Assembly (NCBI GenBank): GCA_026874595.1
Contig: CM049306.1
Coordinates: 53,472,019 to 53,536,018 of the forward strand
Source of the DNA: Sipunculus nudus
Taxonomy: Eukaryota > Annelida > Sipuncula > Golfingiida > Sipunculidae
DNA: 64,000 bases
Direction of reading: 5' to 3'
A model generated the notes under the pieces. It had not been told where the DNA came from. It saw only the letters and a list, made by a program, of their open reading frames with translations, and searched no databases. Positions 25,801 to 36,300 of the stretch are shown piece after piece. Both the position numbers and the translations under genes were made by a program. Numbering within the stretch: the stretch's first letter is position 1; each line of letters starts with the position of its first letter.

Positions 25801-28411
25801 TGCACAGTGTATGTCCCTGCTTATTTCACAGGAGGGTTTTGACATATCAGTCTGACATTGGGCATATCTATATATCTCTTCGTTGTTTATAAGACTGGTG
25901 GTGCCAGCTACAATCATTGTATCCGCCAAAACAGAGTTTTGAGGATACTATGTTTTCAGTCTGAAGCCGACGCTACTGCCATCGCCTCATAGGGTTCTGG
26001 AGAACTCCTCAATAACCACATGGCAAAATTTGTTTAAATTCGGAATTATGATCAGTCACATGTGAACTGCTGCGCCCTCGTTTTTGGTTGACCTCTGACC
26101 TTTCCACTCTTCCCAGCGTCCATTTTTGCGTCTGTTTCCACATATAAACCCACATATCTCGGGAACCGTTTGACCGATAAGGCTAAAGAATTTGCACATG
26201 TAGCCCTTGGAAAGCTTTATAACATACACTAAAAATGGTGGCGCCACCTGCAACCATTTTTGCACAGTGTCCATCTGTTCATCTGCCTTGGGATAAAACA
26301 CTCGTATCTCTGCATTGGTTGGACTTATCCATCTGAAATTTTGCATATGTATACATTCTGAACAGCTTTCTTGATTTTATGACAGGTGGCGCCACCTACA
26401 TTCACTTTAAGCTGCAGACATTCAGGCTTATATCTCAGGACTGGTTTGACATATCCCTCTGAAATTTTGCATGTGTATAGATCTCACATATCTCTTAATC
26501 ATACACAAAATTGGTGGTGCCACCTGCCATCATTTTTCCACAGTGTTCGTTTAGTGTTTAGTACTTGCATTGTTCATATACATGCTACACATGTTCTTGA
26601 AAAGTAATGGTCCAGCATTGAAGCATTATACCTGGTGTAATCTTGTTGCACAGGTTCGCATTAGGCCTGTAGGCCTTGTTTTTATGATTCAATATTGCTG
26701 CGTGTTTGTATGTCTAGCACACTTTTAAGTGTGCTCTGTCAATCTTTTCTCTCTGTCTCGCTTTCTCTCTCTCTCTCTCACACACACATACACACACATG
26801 CCCACTGAAATGTATTATTAATGAGCATGATTTTCCATTATTGATTATCTTTGAAGGATGGTCCATAGAGAGGTAATTTATAGGATTGATTACATGGATA
26901 TAAATGATTTTAAGAACAAATCAGAGGGAGAAACTATAGTAAAAATATCCAAAATAAGGAAAAACAATATAAATAAAATATATATTAAAAATATCAAGTG
27001 CAAATTAGACTTTAGATAATCAATGTACAGGTAAATTACTGTAAATGACACGTTACAATTATTATAATGAAGAATTAAATAATTGAAGATACTCATTGCA
27101 GTGACCATTATAATACTAAAAGTTATTGTCTCTGTTATCACACAGCATGAATCTGGTGTCTCAAGTAATAAAATCTATTTAAAAAATGCCATGAATGTTT
27201 TTCTCAATTAAAGAAAAGCAAACTATATATTTGTTAGTGACATGTAAAAGATATATCAGGCTTTTGATAGTGTTGATATCAGATATACCTTTTATGATAA
27301 ATTCATGGAATTCATTGTCACTTGTGTTTTCCTTCAGGGGACAAGGTAGCATGGATTTTACCGTTCACATCTGGTGGTTTCATATACATCGCTCTGGTCA
27401 CAGTGGTACCAGATCTCCTTAAGGAAACCAATCCCTGGTAAGTGTAATGCTTGCACTCCATATATGTGTATGCGGTATGCAGTATATATTCTTAATGCAA
27501 CTAGAAAACAGGTGCCTGTGATGCTGTGACAGGAATACTCTGTCACTGACACCAGTGTTTGGAATTTCCCCCCATCTGTTATGGTGCCTATGCATTTTCA
27601 ATCACTACTTTAAGCAATCAAAATGTGCAGCATACATACAATAAAACCTCATTTGACAACCACCTTATTTTAGCGACCACCTCGAAATAATGACACCTTG
27701 TTCACATTCCTGGTGCTTTTTTGCGCTTTAAATAAGACCTCGCTTTGATGATCACCCAAAAAAAATGTGACCAGTGTATTGAGGCCCCGTTGGTGGTCGT
27801 AATTTTGAGGTTTTACTGTATAAATATATATACATACATACTGCATATGCATATATGGAATCACTCAGATAGAGGTACCTTAATAAAGCCGGCTTTCCAT
27901 CTACTGATTTGAATTTTGCTAGCTTTATGCTAGATTTATTTTAAGTAGCAAGAAATATCTAAAAGCCTTGCTGGTTGGCAAGTGCCCACACACCTACCAA
28001 TTTTCCGTGCAGATCGCCAGATTTTTATGGTCATTTTGGTCACTCTGATTTCTTCTCCAGGATTTTAATAGCGTCAGGAATATTTAAAAGAAGGAAAGAT
28101 AGGTTATAAATCAGTCTATTTTTTGTTTCCATCATAAAATATTCTAGCTTTATAAAAATCCACTGGACAATCTTTGACATTGTCAAAAATGTCAGTGGCA
28201 AAATAGTGGCCAGAAAAATGAGTAGATGGAAGGTTTGCTTATTAGTCTGGTATTGTCTCCAGAATACAATATAATTTAATATTATAGCAGTATGTGTTTC
28301 AGCTAAATAACATGGATGTTGTTTTATCATTTCAGGGAGTCTTTTAAGCAAACCCTATCATTGTTCAGTGGGATTGCAATGATGGCTTTGATCACAGTGT
28401 TTTTTGAGTGA
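10631..28411 (+). CDS. SLC39A13: ZIP13-like zinc transporter, C-terminal six exons (partial gene)
   Basis: Six exons (10631-10807, 11351-11446, 20428-20541, 23474-23543, 27338-27437, 28336-28411) join in frame to give 210 residues and a TGA stop. All introns are GT-AG. The product is a LIV-1 type ZIP transporter, a multi-pass membrane protein that moves zinc into the cytosol, in ZIP13's case from Golgi or vesicles. Numbered from the first visible residue: a hydrophilic loop (1-59), TM4 with [16 protein letters not shown] (64-79), TM5 with the family signature HEVPHEVGD (103-111), then [15 protein letters not shown] and VPDLL in the last membrane segments. [15 protein letters not shown] and the short C-terminus after the last helix match ZIP13 better than ZIP7, which has His-rich loops. 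Human ZIP13 is about 371 residues, so TM1-3 and the N-terminus are missing here; I searched 1-10630 by eye and found no convincing exon for them. The gene is convergent with the S51 peptidase gene. Confidence 0.93.
11351..11446 (+). CDS. SLC39A13: ZIP13 exon: TM4 with DNFTHG metal-site motif; parent of the adjacent satellite
   Basis: 32 codons, phase 0 to phase 0, acceptor tctttttcag, donor AAG/gtttgt. It encodes [20 protein letters not shown] and the rest of TM4. The Asn, Asp and His of NxxDNFTHG correspond to transport-site ligands in ZIP proteins. The final 63 bases (from 11384) plus the first 8 bases of the intron are the unit from which the following array is made. Confidence 0.93.
11384..15962 (+). 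repeat. exon-derived minisatellite, 70-73 bp unit, about 64 copies
   Basis: The array begins inside the ZIP13 TM4 exon and fills the first half of the next intron. The canonical 71-bp unit is 63 bases of exon (codons from NVIDNF to the terminal GTK) fused to the 8 intron bases gtttgtac. Lengths of 70-73 bp come from small indels such as cat versus catat before the AG. Two main subtypes occur: A with ctagcagtagctggtagtta, and B with cttacagttcctggtagcta. Most units keep aag/gtttgt, a copy of the real donor. The unit length is not a multiple of 3, and the unspliced first repeat soon reaches a stop. The last units, from about 15800, are degenerate. Copy number is estimated from length. Confidence 0.95.
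11721..15230 (+). repeat. higher-order repeats within the exon-derived array
   Basis: The block 11721-12878 recurs at 13083-14240 with a constant offset of 1,362 bases, about 19 units, and looks nearly identical. A further copy of part of it begins at 14240, offset 931 from 13309 (about 13 units), and a 213-base (three-unit) offset follows around 14894-15107. Rare variants, such as a unit with gttcttacaa and a unit with gtttagacaa, keep the same order in each copy, which shows block duplication rather than independent mutation. Confidence 0.85.
15963..20427 (+). other. second half of ZIP13 intron 2
   Basis: AT-rich, with no exon or clear element except the 'ggtccagg' fragment at 20.1 kb. The largest ORFs (60-81 codons) are AT-driven chance frames. 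Confidence 0.6.
20070..20205. repeat. fragment of a 'ggtccagg / ggacccc' dispersed element
   Basis: It contains aaaggtcccaaggttcggg, ggggggtccaggcttg and ggggtccagagccctggacc. Similar in style to 39965-40175 and 52575-52735, which share 'gagga tcc-gg', long C or T tracts, 'ttggacccct' and 'tggatccgcc'. Confidence 0.45.
20428..20541 (+). CDS. SLC39A13: ZIP13 exon: TM5 with HEVPHE signature
   Basis: 38 codons in phase 0, acceptor tatttgaccacag, donor CAG/gtaagt. It encodes [20 protein letters not shown] and continues to [14 protein letters not shown] is the ZIP-family TM5 metal-site motif (HExPHE), intact here, so the transporter is probably functional. It lies 8,981 bases after the TM4 exon. 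The donor is followed 12 bases later by a perfect hairpin. Confidence 0.95.
20554..20604. repeat. perfect inverted repeat (24-bp arms, 3-base loop) beside a splice donor
   Basis: The arms 20554-20577 and 20581-20604 are exact reverse complements around the loop cag. The left arm starts gtgtgttttaaaacc. The hairpin begins 12 bases after the end of the TM5 exon, so the nascent RNA could fold next to the 5' splice site. Confidence 0.95.
20695..20925. repeat. duplicated and palindromic 'ctggtccagtttagaactgg' repeat
   Basis: Two diverged direct copies of about 90 bp (from about 20700 and about 20790), each with tttagaactggcctaga, are followed by an inverted partial copy with ctaggccagttctaaac. 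The structure could fold into a long hairpin. It is in ZIP13 intron 3 and is probably a small mobile-element remnant. Confidence 0.7.
22870..23045 (+). mobile_element. degenerate fragment of the same dispersed family
   Basis: The text gactgaaagtcctctcagtt, then gctgttcggtt...acaaaattgtaa, then tctccatggaaatccttaattaggtcacagtaacct matches in order the start of the 35.3-kb member (gactgcaagtcttctgagct..., aacaaggtacaaatcgtaa, ...aattaggtctctgttaccc). Confidence 0.6.
23474..23543 (+). CDS. SLC39A13: ZIP13 exon: TM6 segment
   Basis: 70 bases giving 23 codons plus one base (phase 1), acceptor ttttcttgcag, donor CAG/gtttgt. It encodes [20 protein letters not shown], a Gly/Ala-rich helix matching ZIP13 LSTALGGLLG. 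Human ZIP13 has a longer insertion after this point; here the loop is short. Confidence 0.9.
23645..26690 (+). mobile_element. long member of a dispersed repeat family, with GGTGGCGCCACC modules
   Basis: It starts near gcgaacctgtgagctaatgc and ends caggttcgcattaggcctgtaggccttg. Internal modules of 110-150 bp each carry a (near-)palindrome of the form ggtggcgccacc: near 24118, 25652, 25787, 25897, 26237, 26385 and 26513. Modules also repeat tttttgcacagtgt and phrases like gacatatc-tctgaaattttgcat. The same 3' end and style occur in the elements at 35.3, 56.5 and 58.0 kb. It has no long ORF. It fills most of ZIP13 intron 4. Confidence 0.7.
25255..25500 (+). repeat. short direct repeats 'caagagttcactcagtgcag'
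   Basis: The word occurs at about 25268, 25409 and 25473, and as a variant (caaaagttcactcagtctag) near 25439, spaced by gccaggta/tgc. It is nested in the long dispersed element of ZIP13 intron 4. Confidence 0.8.
26762..26798. repeat. compound (TC)n(AC)n microsatellite
   Basis: tctctc followed by cacaca in ZIP13 intron 4, just after the dispersed element. Confidence 0.9.
27338..27437 (+). CDS. SLC39A13: ZIP13 exon: TM7 region
   Basis: 100 bases, entering in phase 1 and leaving in phase 2, acceptor ttttccttcag, donor CTG/gtaagt. It encodes [20 protein letters not shown] followed by [14 protein letters not shown]. The block PFTSGGFxYIAL is strongly conserved in LIV-1 ZIPs. Confidence 0.93.
27637..27820. 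mobile_element. short pogo/Tigger-like MITE
   Basis: 184 bases flanked by TA, with inverted ends caataaaacctcatttg and cagtaaaacctcaaaat (right end reversed). Subterminal gaccacc words occur at both ends. Such ends are typical of pogo-type Tc1/mariner derivatives. It lies in ZIP13 intron 5. Confidence 0.7.
28336..28411 (+). CDS. SLC39A13: ZIP13 terminal exon: TM8 and stop
   Basis: 76 bases, acceptor tatcatttcag. It encodes [24 protein letters not shown] and TGA. The protein ends a few residues after the last helix, as ZIP13 does. Confidence 0.9.
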
Positions 28412-29310
28412 CCTCCATGACCTTGACCTTGACACTGCTTCAGAATAAGAGAGAAAAAAAAACCCTGCAGTGGTGGTTGCTGGGACCACAGGAAGAGGAG
28501 CATGTGTGACAGCTTATTTTATCTCCTGCATATGAGAAGCATATCCATGATGACAAAAAAAAAATGCACACAAATTTGTTTCCATTCAGTTTAAAGCATG
28601 GTCTGTATCCCAACAGAATTAAGCCATATCTGCACTTCTTTCTCATCTTATACATATTATATTGAACTTGAGTCTCAAATGATTATTCTTTGTGTCTGCA
28701 ATGTAGTTCACTTGACAAAAGTTGGTTAATTCAGTGCACAGGGCTGTTTACAGTGCTGTAGCAACTTGGTTTGTAATTGGGTTTGCTGTGCTGCAATACT
28801 CAATGGGACAGATTGCGTCCAAGAGTAGTCAAACTTGCCTCATGTAGACTTGAAAATTTGCCTCCCTGTACAAACTAGGAAATGATTTACTATAAACAAC
28901 TAATGTCAATAGAAACTTAACCATAGACCACCTTTCACAGAGACTGCATACTGTAATCTTCATACATACTGTAGGCAGGAATTGGTGCCAATTAGTATTC
29001 TAATCAGATTCATAATTCAGATTATTTCTAGTGCAGATTTGGCCTTGTATACAAATATTTTAGGCTTCCAGTTTCTAATGAGTGACATATATTTTTCCAT
29101 TGGATTTATTTAATACACTGAGTATATTATTTAGTGTTGCCAATAAGTTCAAAGTATTTACATTATATTTAAAAAATGCAAGTTTACCACTTGCATTAGT
29201 TTATATATATATTGTGTATTATATTTAACTATATTACTTTGTATTTATCTCCTAATCATTTATTTAATTAAGTATAAATATAAAAATAAATAATTTGTTG
29301 AATTGTGTTC
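28412..29310 (+). other. probable ZIP13 3' UTR
   Basis: AT-rich non-coding sequence after the stop. The first canonical AATAAA on this strand is at 29285-29290, which would give a 3' UTR of about 0.9 kb. The boundary is inferred; transcript data would fix it. Confidence 0.45.
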
Positions 29311-30535
29311 AATTTATCAAAGAAACTTTATTCCACATATTTTAATGGCTAAATGTTTAATTAAATAATAATAATATAAAGTACATTTATTGTCATCCAC
29401 AAATGAAATGTTACATTAAATGTTAAATATTAAGGGGATAATGAAATAATATTTCCATATTTTGCCACAAACAGTAGTAATAGTAGCATATGAATCAATA
29501 TTGAACATTTTTGCTAAATTGCTTTTTCAGAAGAAGTTAAGTTGATTTTTAAAATGTGATTAGATTATTTTTGGTGACTTTTATCTGTACCCGGTATATG
29601 TCAACAGCATTAGAGTGTATTTTCAATATAATGATATGTTATCTTGTATTTTCAGCAGCTTTTCTTATGCACACCTGAAAAATAGTCATGTTTGTTATCC
29701 CTTTGTTTCTTGCTTTGTGTAAATTATACAGAACTGTACCTTTAAAATACTCAGATTAATTCTTGTACAGATCAAAATGTATCTAATAGAGCTGTGATGA
29801 TACAATGGTACCTGACAGAACAAGGTTTGTTGTTTTCAGATGTTCCTACTTGATATAGTGAAGGCATTTGATCATCTGATTTGAAGTGAGGTCACTCAGC
29901 ATCTTGTTATGCATTCTAGCTGAACACCATTGGTCAGAAATGAGTGAAATTTTACATGAGTGGCTAATAACTGTATGGTTGAACCAACAGAAGGTTCTCC
30001 CTCAGATGCACTATCAAATTTCGATGAAACCTATGACATGGTGAACAAAGTGTTATGTTTGGTTTTGGTAATACAATTTATGAGAGGATATTTGGTTATC
30101 TCTGTGAACATTGAGAACACTAGCATTGAGTTTAAACTATAATATGCCTTATATGTGTTTAATCATGAGGAAAGATCTTGTATCATGTTACAAGTGTAAT
30201 GTTACAGCCCTTGCTTCTACAACACATCACAAAGCTCACTCCATGTCAAGCTGCCTGTCTTATAATCCTGCTAACAGGAATTTTCTGATCAATTACTCTT
30301 TATTTTATATTTTCAACATAATTCAGATGTTCTATTTTACAAGATCCTGTGAGCTTAACCATCACTGTTTAATAACAGTGGAACATACCTCCAGTGGCCC
30401 TCAGTGACAGACAGACCATGCTCGTACACTCGGCAAATACATTTCTAAAAAAAAAATGTCACATCTGACATAAGTATCTTTATTGTTACTTTGATGCTGC
30501 TCTACATAAAACACTGTACTAGTATTCTGACAATT

Positions 30536-31100
30536 TCAGTGCAGGGTTGGCATCTGCTGATATTTTCTGAGCTGAATAGATGCTTTCTGACATTTTGTAA
30601 GGAGAATTTGTGTCTGCTGACATTCTACAAGCCTTGTAGGTGTCTGCTGACATTCTCTCCAAGTACAGTAGGCCAGTAGGTGTCTGTTAACTTCTCCAAG
30701 CAGAGTTGGGGTCTGCTGACATTCTCCAAACAGAGAAGGTAGCTGCTGGCATTCTCCAAGCAGAGAAGGCTGGTAGGTGTCTTCTGACATTCTCCAAGCA
30801 GAGTTGAGGTCTGCTAATGTTCTCCAGGCAGAGTTGGGTTCTGCTGACATTCTCCAAACAGAATAGGTGTTTGCTGACATTTTCCATGCAGAGTTTGGGT
30901 CTGCTGACATTCTCCAAACAGAAGGTGTCTGCTGGCATTTTCCAAGCAGAGTAGGCTGGTAGCTATCTGCTGACTTTCTCCAAGCAGAATTGGGGTATGC
31001 TGACATTCTCCGAGCAGAGTTTGGGTCTGCTGATATTCTCAAAACAGAGTTGGGGTCTGCAGGCATTTTCCAAGCAGAGTAGGTACATAAGCTTCTCCAA
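30536..31100 (+). repeat. 30-bp minisatellite
   Basis: About 18 diverged units of roughly 30 bp with core tctgctgacattctccaagc and agagttggg, sometimes paired into larger units with an inserted ctggtaggt. The unit is a multiple of three, so the minus strand has a 176-codon open frame of degenerate decapeptide repeats (for example SADPNSAWRM). That ORF is a by-product of the repeat unless transcription is shown. Confidence 0.92.
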
Positions 31101-32776
31101 GCAGAGGAAAGGCATTAATAGAGCCAGGTCTGCACCCTCTGACTACTTTCTTGTTATGCTTTCAGCTATATGTCAATTATAACATGCATGTTTATCTGAT
31201 ATGGTCATGATAGTACTGCTTTATTATATTATGATATTTTTTTTATATATTACTCAGTTGCTGTTTTTTTCAATCCAGCTGAATATTTTGATTGGATCTC
31301 TTTCTCATTTGGTTTCATGTGTACCTTACAGGTGAAGGTTTGGCTGAATTTATAGATTAATAATTACTTATATTATATATTATATATTATATATATATTA
31401 TATATTACTCATATTAGCAAATATGTAATTTTTGAATTGCCTAATTTGTCAGTGTTTATATATAAAGATTATATAATGTAACGTAACATTTTGAATGAAG
31501 AAAAGTCAAGGTCGTACAGTTGTATATTTTGACCTGTGGATGATATAGTGTAGGTTCTTCTGCTTGTGATAATAGTAATTAAAATAAGGAAAATTTTATA
31601 ATTTGGGAAAAATATTGTGCTGTACACAATTACTGGTAACAAAAATGATTGATAAACATGTGCAAAATATATTCAGTATATTCAAGCTCGCCAGGAACCT
31701 GCAAAGCTAGCCATGTTGGGTTATAATATAGTACCATCCAGCTTCTTGTTTGTCCCATGCAATAATGACATTATATATAACTATATCATTTATCTTGCCT
31801 GTCTCCTGTAAATTGATTGCCACAAACATGGTGTTTTTATGAGGATTTTGTTACTTGGTGCTGAACTGAACAAGACTTAACATACAAAATCTCCACATAC
31901 AAAGAACAAACAAATCTGTTTTGAAATTCTCATGGTTGCATACACGTGTTGTTAACCAGGATAAGAGCACAACATTTTTACTCCCATTCTTTAGGTTCCT
32001 GTAGGACATTCATCACGTGCCTTGAGGGTTTGTTTTCATTCATTTTATATGGAAATCATGTGACTAGGAACTCCTAATACTTGCCAAAATATTTATAAAG
32101 AATAGAGGAGGGTCATGTGATTTAAAAAGTCATGTGATTTGTCATGTGACCTGTAAAAAATCAGCTGTTTTAGGGATACTTTGTGGGTATATCTGCAAGC
32201 TCAGAAAGATGAAGATTAGCAATCAAATCAGTATTAAAAGATGGGTGTGGTTTATTGTTAAATCTGAATAACAAATGTAGGTACTGTCTGGTTACCGTGG
32301 TTGGCTTCATGTTCACAAGGGTTTTATATTGTGATATTATCATAAAATAATATCGTAAAAATAAAAGCTTCATGAATAATGTTTCCTATCATAATAGGTC
32401 AACAGATCTTTATACAGTACCTTTATTGGTATCTCATGTTTAATACATATCCCATAGATAAATCATCAAAAGTAAAAAAAGGTAAAGGTGAATATTATTT
32501 ATAATATATAAAAAAATCTTTTGTGTTATCTGTAATCAAAGATATATATAACAAATATACCAGTAAAGGATGTGTCATAATGTCTGTCTGCAATGAAAAA
32601 GTCCCACCTTTGTCCCACTATACTCTGTCTACCTTTCTGGATGCTGAGATTGTGAAAATTGAACCCTCTTGAAACACTGAAAATTAAATCACCAAAATTT
32701 AACCTATAAGTAAAAATAAAACATTATTGGTTGGGGCAAATAAAATGCATAAAGACAGCTGTACAGGATGTCTTTC

Positions 32777-33194
32777 TAATGCTACAGTCACACATGGCCG
32801 GGACACGAACCGGATTTTTTCCGGGTGAAAATGAGCCGGATTGGTCCTGAATTGGAGGTAATTTATGTTACAGTCACACACAGCCGGATTTTGAACTGAG
32901 TCCTTAAAGCCGGAATTAAAGCCGTATCAACCTGGTTTGACCCGTATTGACCTGTCTTGAACCATATAGAAATCCGCTTTTAATCCTTAACTAGAACTTT
33001 ATAGGGATATCAATATGGAATTGACCTCCTTGCAAAAATTTTGAACATGACCAAAAATTTTTCTCCGCCATATTGTAGCCCCTGGAATCCATCCGGAATT
33101 GACATGGGTTACGATGCGGGTCTCTACGGGTCGATACGGTTTTAATTCCGTATGGACCCAGTTCGAAATCTGGCCATTTGTGACTGTAGCATTA
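32777..33194. mobile_element. MITE with 'taatgctacagtcaca' inverted ends
   Basis: 418 bases. The left end taatgctacagtcacacatg matches the right end reversed (taatgctacagtcacaaatg). An internal copy of the end motif (ttacagtcacacacagccgg) starts near 32871. Many ccgg-containing words (gccgga, ccggat) recur inside. No ORF; superfamily not assigned. Confidence 0.75.
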
Positions 33195-34700
33195 CCAATT
33201 TGCTTAACGTGATAAAAGATATGTTGGAATAAGTCTGTTGGATTTCAAGATGGTCACAGAATGTCAATCCTGCATTTTACCTGTCTCTGTGGGCAGGGAA
33301 CTAGTCCATGTAATTTTGATTTCTGAGCTTGCCCAACAGGGGGCATCATAGTCTCATAGAGGATTTTTGTGGATATTGTATGAATGTATTTTGAAAGGAT
33401 TTACAAACGTATGTACTGTCTTGAATATATTGTTTATATGAACATATTTGAGCAAACCTTGAGATACTATATGTATTCAGATTATCATTTTTGGGATCTC
33501 AGAATGAAAAAAGGCTAAAAATATTTATATTTGACCTCGCGTTATATTCACTGTGCCATATCTAAGTGAATTTTATTGAATATACAGCTTCAATCTTTGT
33601 ACACAATCAGATCAAATGTAGGAAATGACATTTTGTTATGTTGTAGTGAACTATAAACCCAGGGTGATCCCCTAAACCACGTGACCACTCACTGTTTTAT
33701 ACCTGTACAACACAGGAGCATTCAGAGTTGGAATTCTTGTTAAGAAAATATTGGTCTGGAATAATGTATAATAATAAAATAATATATATCATACAAATTT
33801 TAAAAAGACTGGGGAGTTGTCAAGTGTTCTGTCTCAACAGTACTATGAAAAATTTGTCAATTTTTTTTAATTTTAATTTTTTTGTTGTCTCTGAACTGTG
33901 AAGTTAAATGAATTGATATTTCTAATTATATGTCAAATATATGTCAGTTGGTGAATTAAAGAATAATCAGCTTAATTATTAATGAATTAATAATGAATAA
34001 ATAAGGAGTAGTAAAATCTATTTGAAAATAAAATTGCTTTTGATTGGGCATAAAAGTAAAAGCAAGTACCAGGATGTTTAGAATAAACTTTAAAACTGGA
34101 TTTACTTTTTCTGTGCATACAAAGTTTTCTGAGTATGCACGTGTTTATCTGAATAATTATTCAAACAAATTTTGTCAAGGCCAGTATTGACAGGGCCAGA
34201 ATGCTAAGGACTTATATTCATGTTTGTAATAATGTATCTAGTTCTTTATTTATAAGATATGAGGAAAAGCAATCCACCAGGTTGTCATATTGGTGTACTC
34301 ATAAAAGTGAAGCTTCTCTCAGTAAGGTGCAATAATAAAAATACTCTGTATTATCATTTATATAATATGTTAACCTCTGCTTGTATTTTATTTTATCACA
34401 GCTTTTTTTTGTAATTACTGATTGACCTTTTTGTTAATATTGTACATCTATCTGCTATGTTATGCTGGAGGTTTGTACCGCCATGCAGGTATGATTGGTG
34501 TTATTGTATTAAAAACAAGGTGTGTAACCTGCAATATTGTTTATGTTAATGATATTTCATGAAGGTTTAAGTTTGAATTGCTCTTCTTATGGTTAACCAT
34601 ATATGTTGTTAAGTATGTACAGAATAATAAAACATAACATTATAAATGTAATAGTATTGAAAGATACTTGACACACGTTTGTGTGTTTTCAAGTATCTTT

Positions 34701-34705
<5 letters not shown>

Positions 34706-34758
<53 letters not shown>
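34706..34758. repeat. (TA)n microsatellite
   Basis: About 26 dinucleotides. The flanks carry an inverted repeat: ttgaaagatacttgacaca and gtgtgttttcaagtatcttt, so the tract lies next to a hairpin. Confidence 0.97.
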
Positions 34759-34762
<4 letters not shown>

Positions 34763-35326
34763 CACACACACAATTATATTCAATATATATTATATATATA
34801 TGTACTTTATTTACACACATCAATAATAAACTGCACACATATTAGATCTTCCATTAATGATATGTATTTGTTATAATAATCCATGGTTTGTTTTATGGAA
34901 CATGTTATAACAAGCTGTAACCTGCATATCTTACATAATTTTGAATCATAATTGTTGATTTCCCTTTTTAATCCTCCACAAAACAAACAAAATATTTGGT
35001 AAGCCAGAAAAATAACAAAACGTCATCCATATCAAGATCCATTAACATTTTAATTTGTTGGTTGACATGTTTTTCGAATCACAATATACAGTTTGAGTGG
35101 TTGTATGAGTGGAGCCGAGGAATGGAAATTATACTGTGAATGTTAAACATGGTACAATGTGTATCAAAGATGTTTTCATATTATCAATAAACAAATTTTT
35201 CAAACACTCGACTCTTCTTATGTTTATAATAGTAGCCTTACCGATTGATAGTCAATTTATGTATGTGTTTGTCCATAATGTGAGACTCAGTATTACCAAA
35301 GGCCATGATGCAACGTAGTATTTATT

Positions 35327-36300
35327 AGCTCAGCTGACTGCAAGTCTTCTGAGCTATAGCGATCACTCTTTGTCCGTCGTCCGTCCAGCCGTCTGTTCGT
35401 TAACAAGGTACAAATCGTAACCACTGGACCTGTAATCTTCTAACTTTACATTCAGATAGGTTAATGGAAAATCTCCTTGGAAACCTTGAATTAGGTCTCT
35501 GTTACCCATATTCCTCAAGCTATGGGGCTCCGAATTACCCCCCCCCCCCCCCCATAATAATGAAAATTTTTATATAAAAGCTCAAATATCTGAACAACGA
35601 ATGTATTGATTACCATGATTCTTTGCATGTACATTGATCATGGAGTGTTTCATCAGTTTCTGCAGACTGGTGTCGCCACCTGTATTTTTTTCGATTTTTT
35701 TAACGTTTTTATTTTTTCTTTTATTTTTTGAGACCTCAAAAGATGCCATCATCAGTTAACAGGGCACAAATCGTAACCGCTGGACCTGGAATCTTCTCAC
35801 TTTACATCCAGAGAGGCCCATGAAAAGTCTCCTTGGAACCCTGAAATCAGGTCTCTATCACCCATATTGTCTGAGCTATGGGAAAATTTGAAACCAAAGT
35901 AGGGCACAAATCATAACCATGGGGCCCAGAATCTTCGAACTTGACATCCTGAGCGTTCCTCAAAAGTTCTCCCCAAAAACCTGAAATTGGGTCACAGTGA
36001 CCTATATTCTCAGAGTTTTGGGGTATGTTTGAGCACCCTAGAAATAATGCAAAGTACACACAAATTGCCAGATTCCTCATGAAAGGCTGGTTGGATTGTC
36101 ATCAAATGTATTGTGCTTATGGGTCTTGATGAACTTAAGCTAATATGCATGAACAATGATGCCAACTCATGAAAGGCTGGTTGGATTGTCATCAAATGTT
36201 TTGTGCTTATGGGTCTTGATAAACTTAAGCTAATATGCATGAACAATGATGCCACCTATCTTAATTAGTTGTCTGTGCAAGGACATATTATCAACATGTC
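35327..36300 (+). mobile_element. member of the dispersed family with three internal modules
   Basis: It starts ttagctcagctgactgcaag. A module with acaaatcgtaaccactggacc, atcttctaactttacat and ...tgaaattaggtctctgttaccc occurs three times in diverged form (from about 35407, 35762, 35905), separated by a segment with ggtgtcgccacctgt (35668). A 90-bp tandem duplication follows at the 3' side. Confidence 0.7.
36076..36255 (+). repeat. 90-bp tandem duplication
   Basis: Two copies starting ctcatgaaaggctggttgga at 36076 and 36166, differing at only a few bases. Probably part of the enclosing dispersed element. Confidence 0.95.

Noticed and set aside
30536-31066. A 176-codon minus-strand ORF as a repetitive protein gene.
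   Set aside because: It is the translation of a 30-bp minisatellite; the decapeptide frame shifts partway and there is no signal peptide or splice context.
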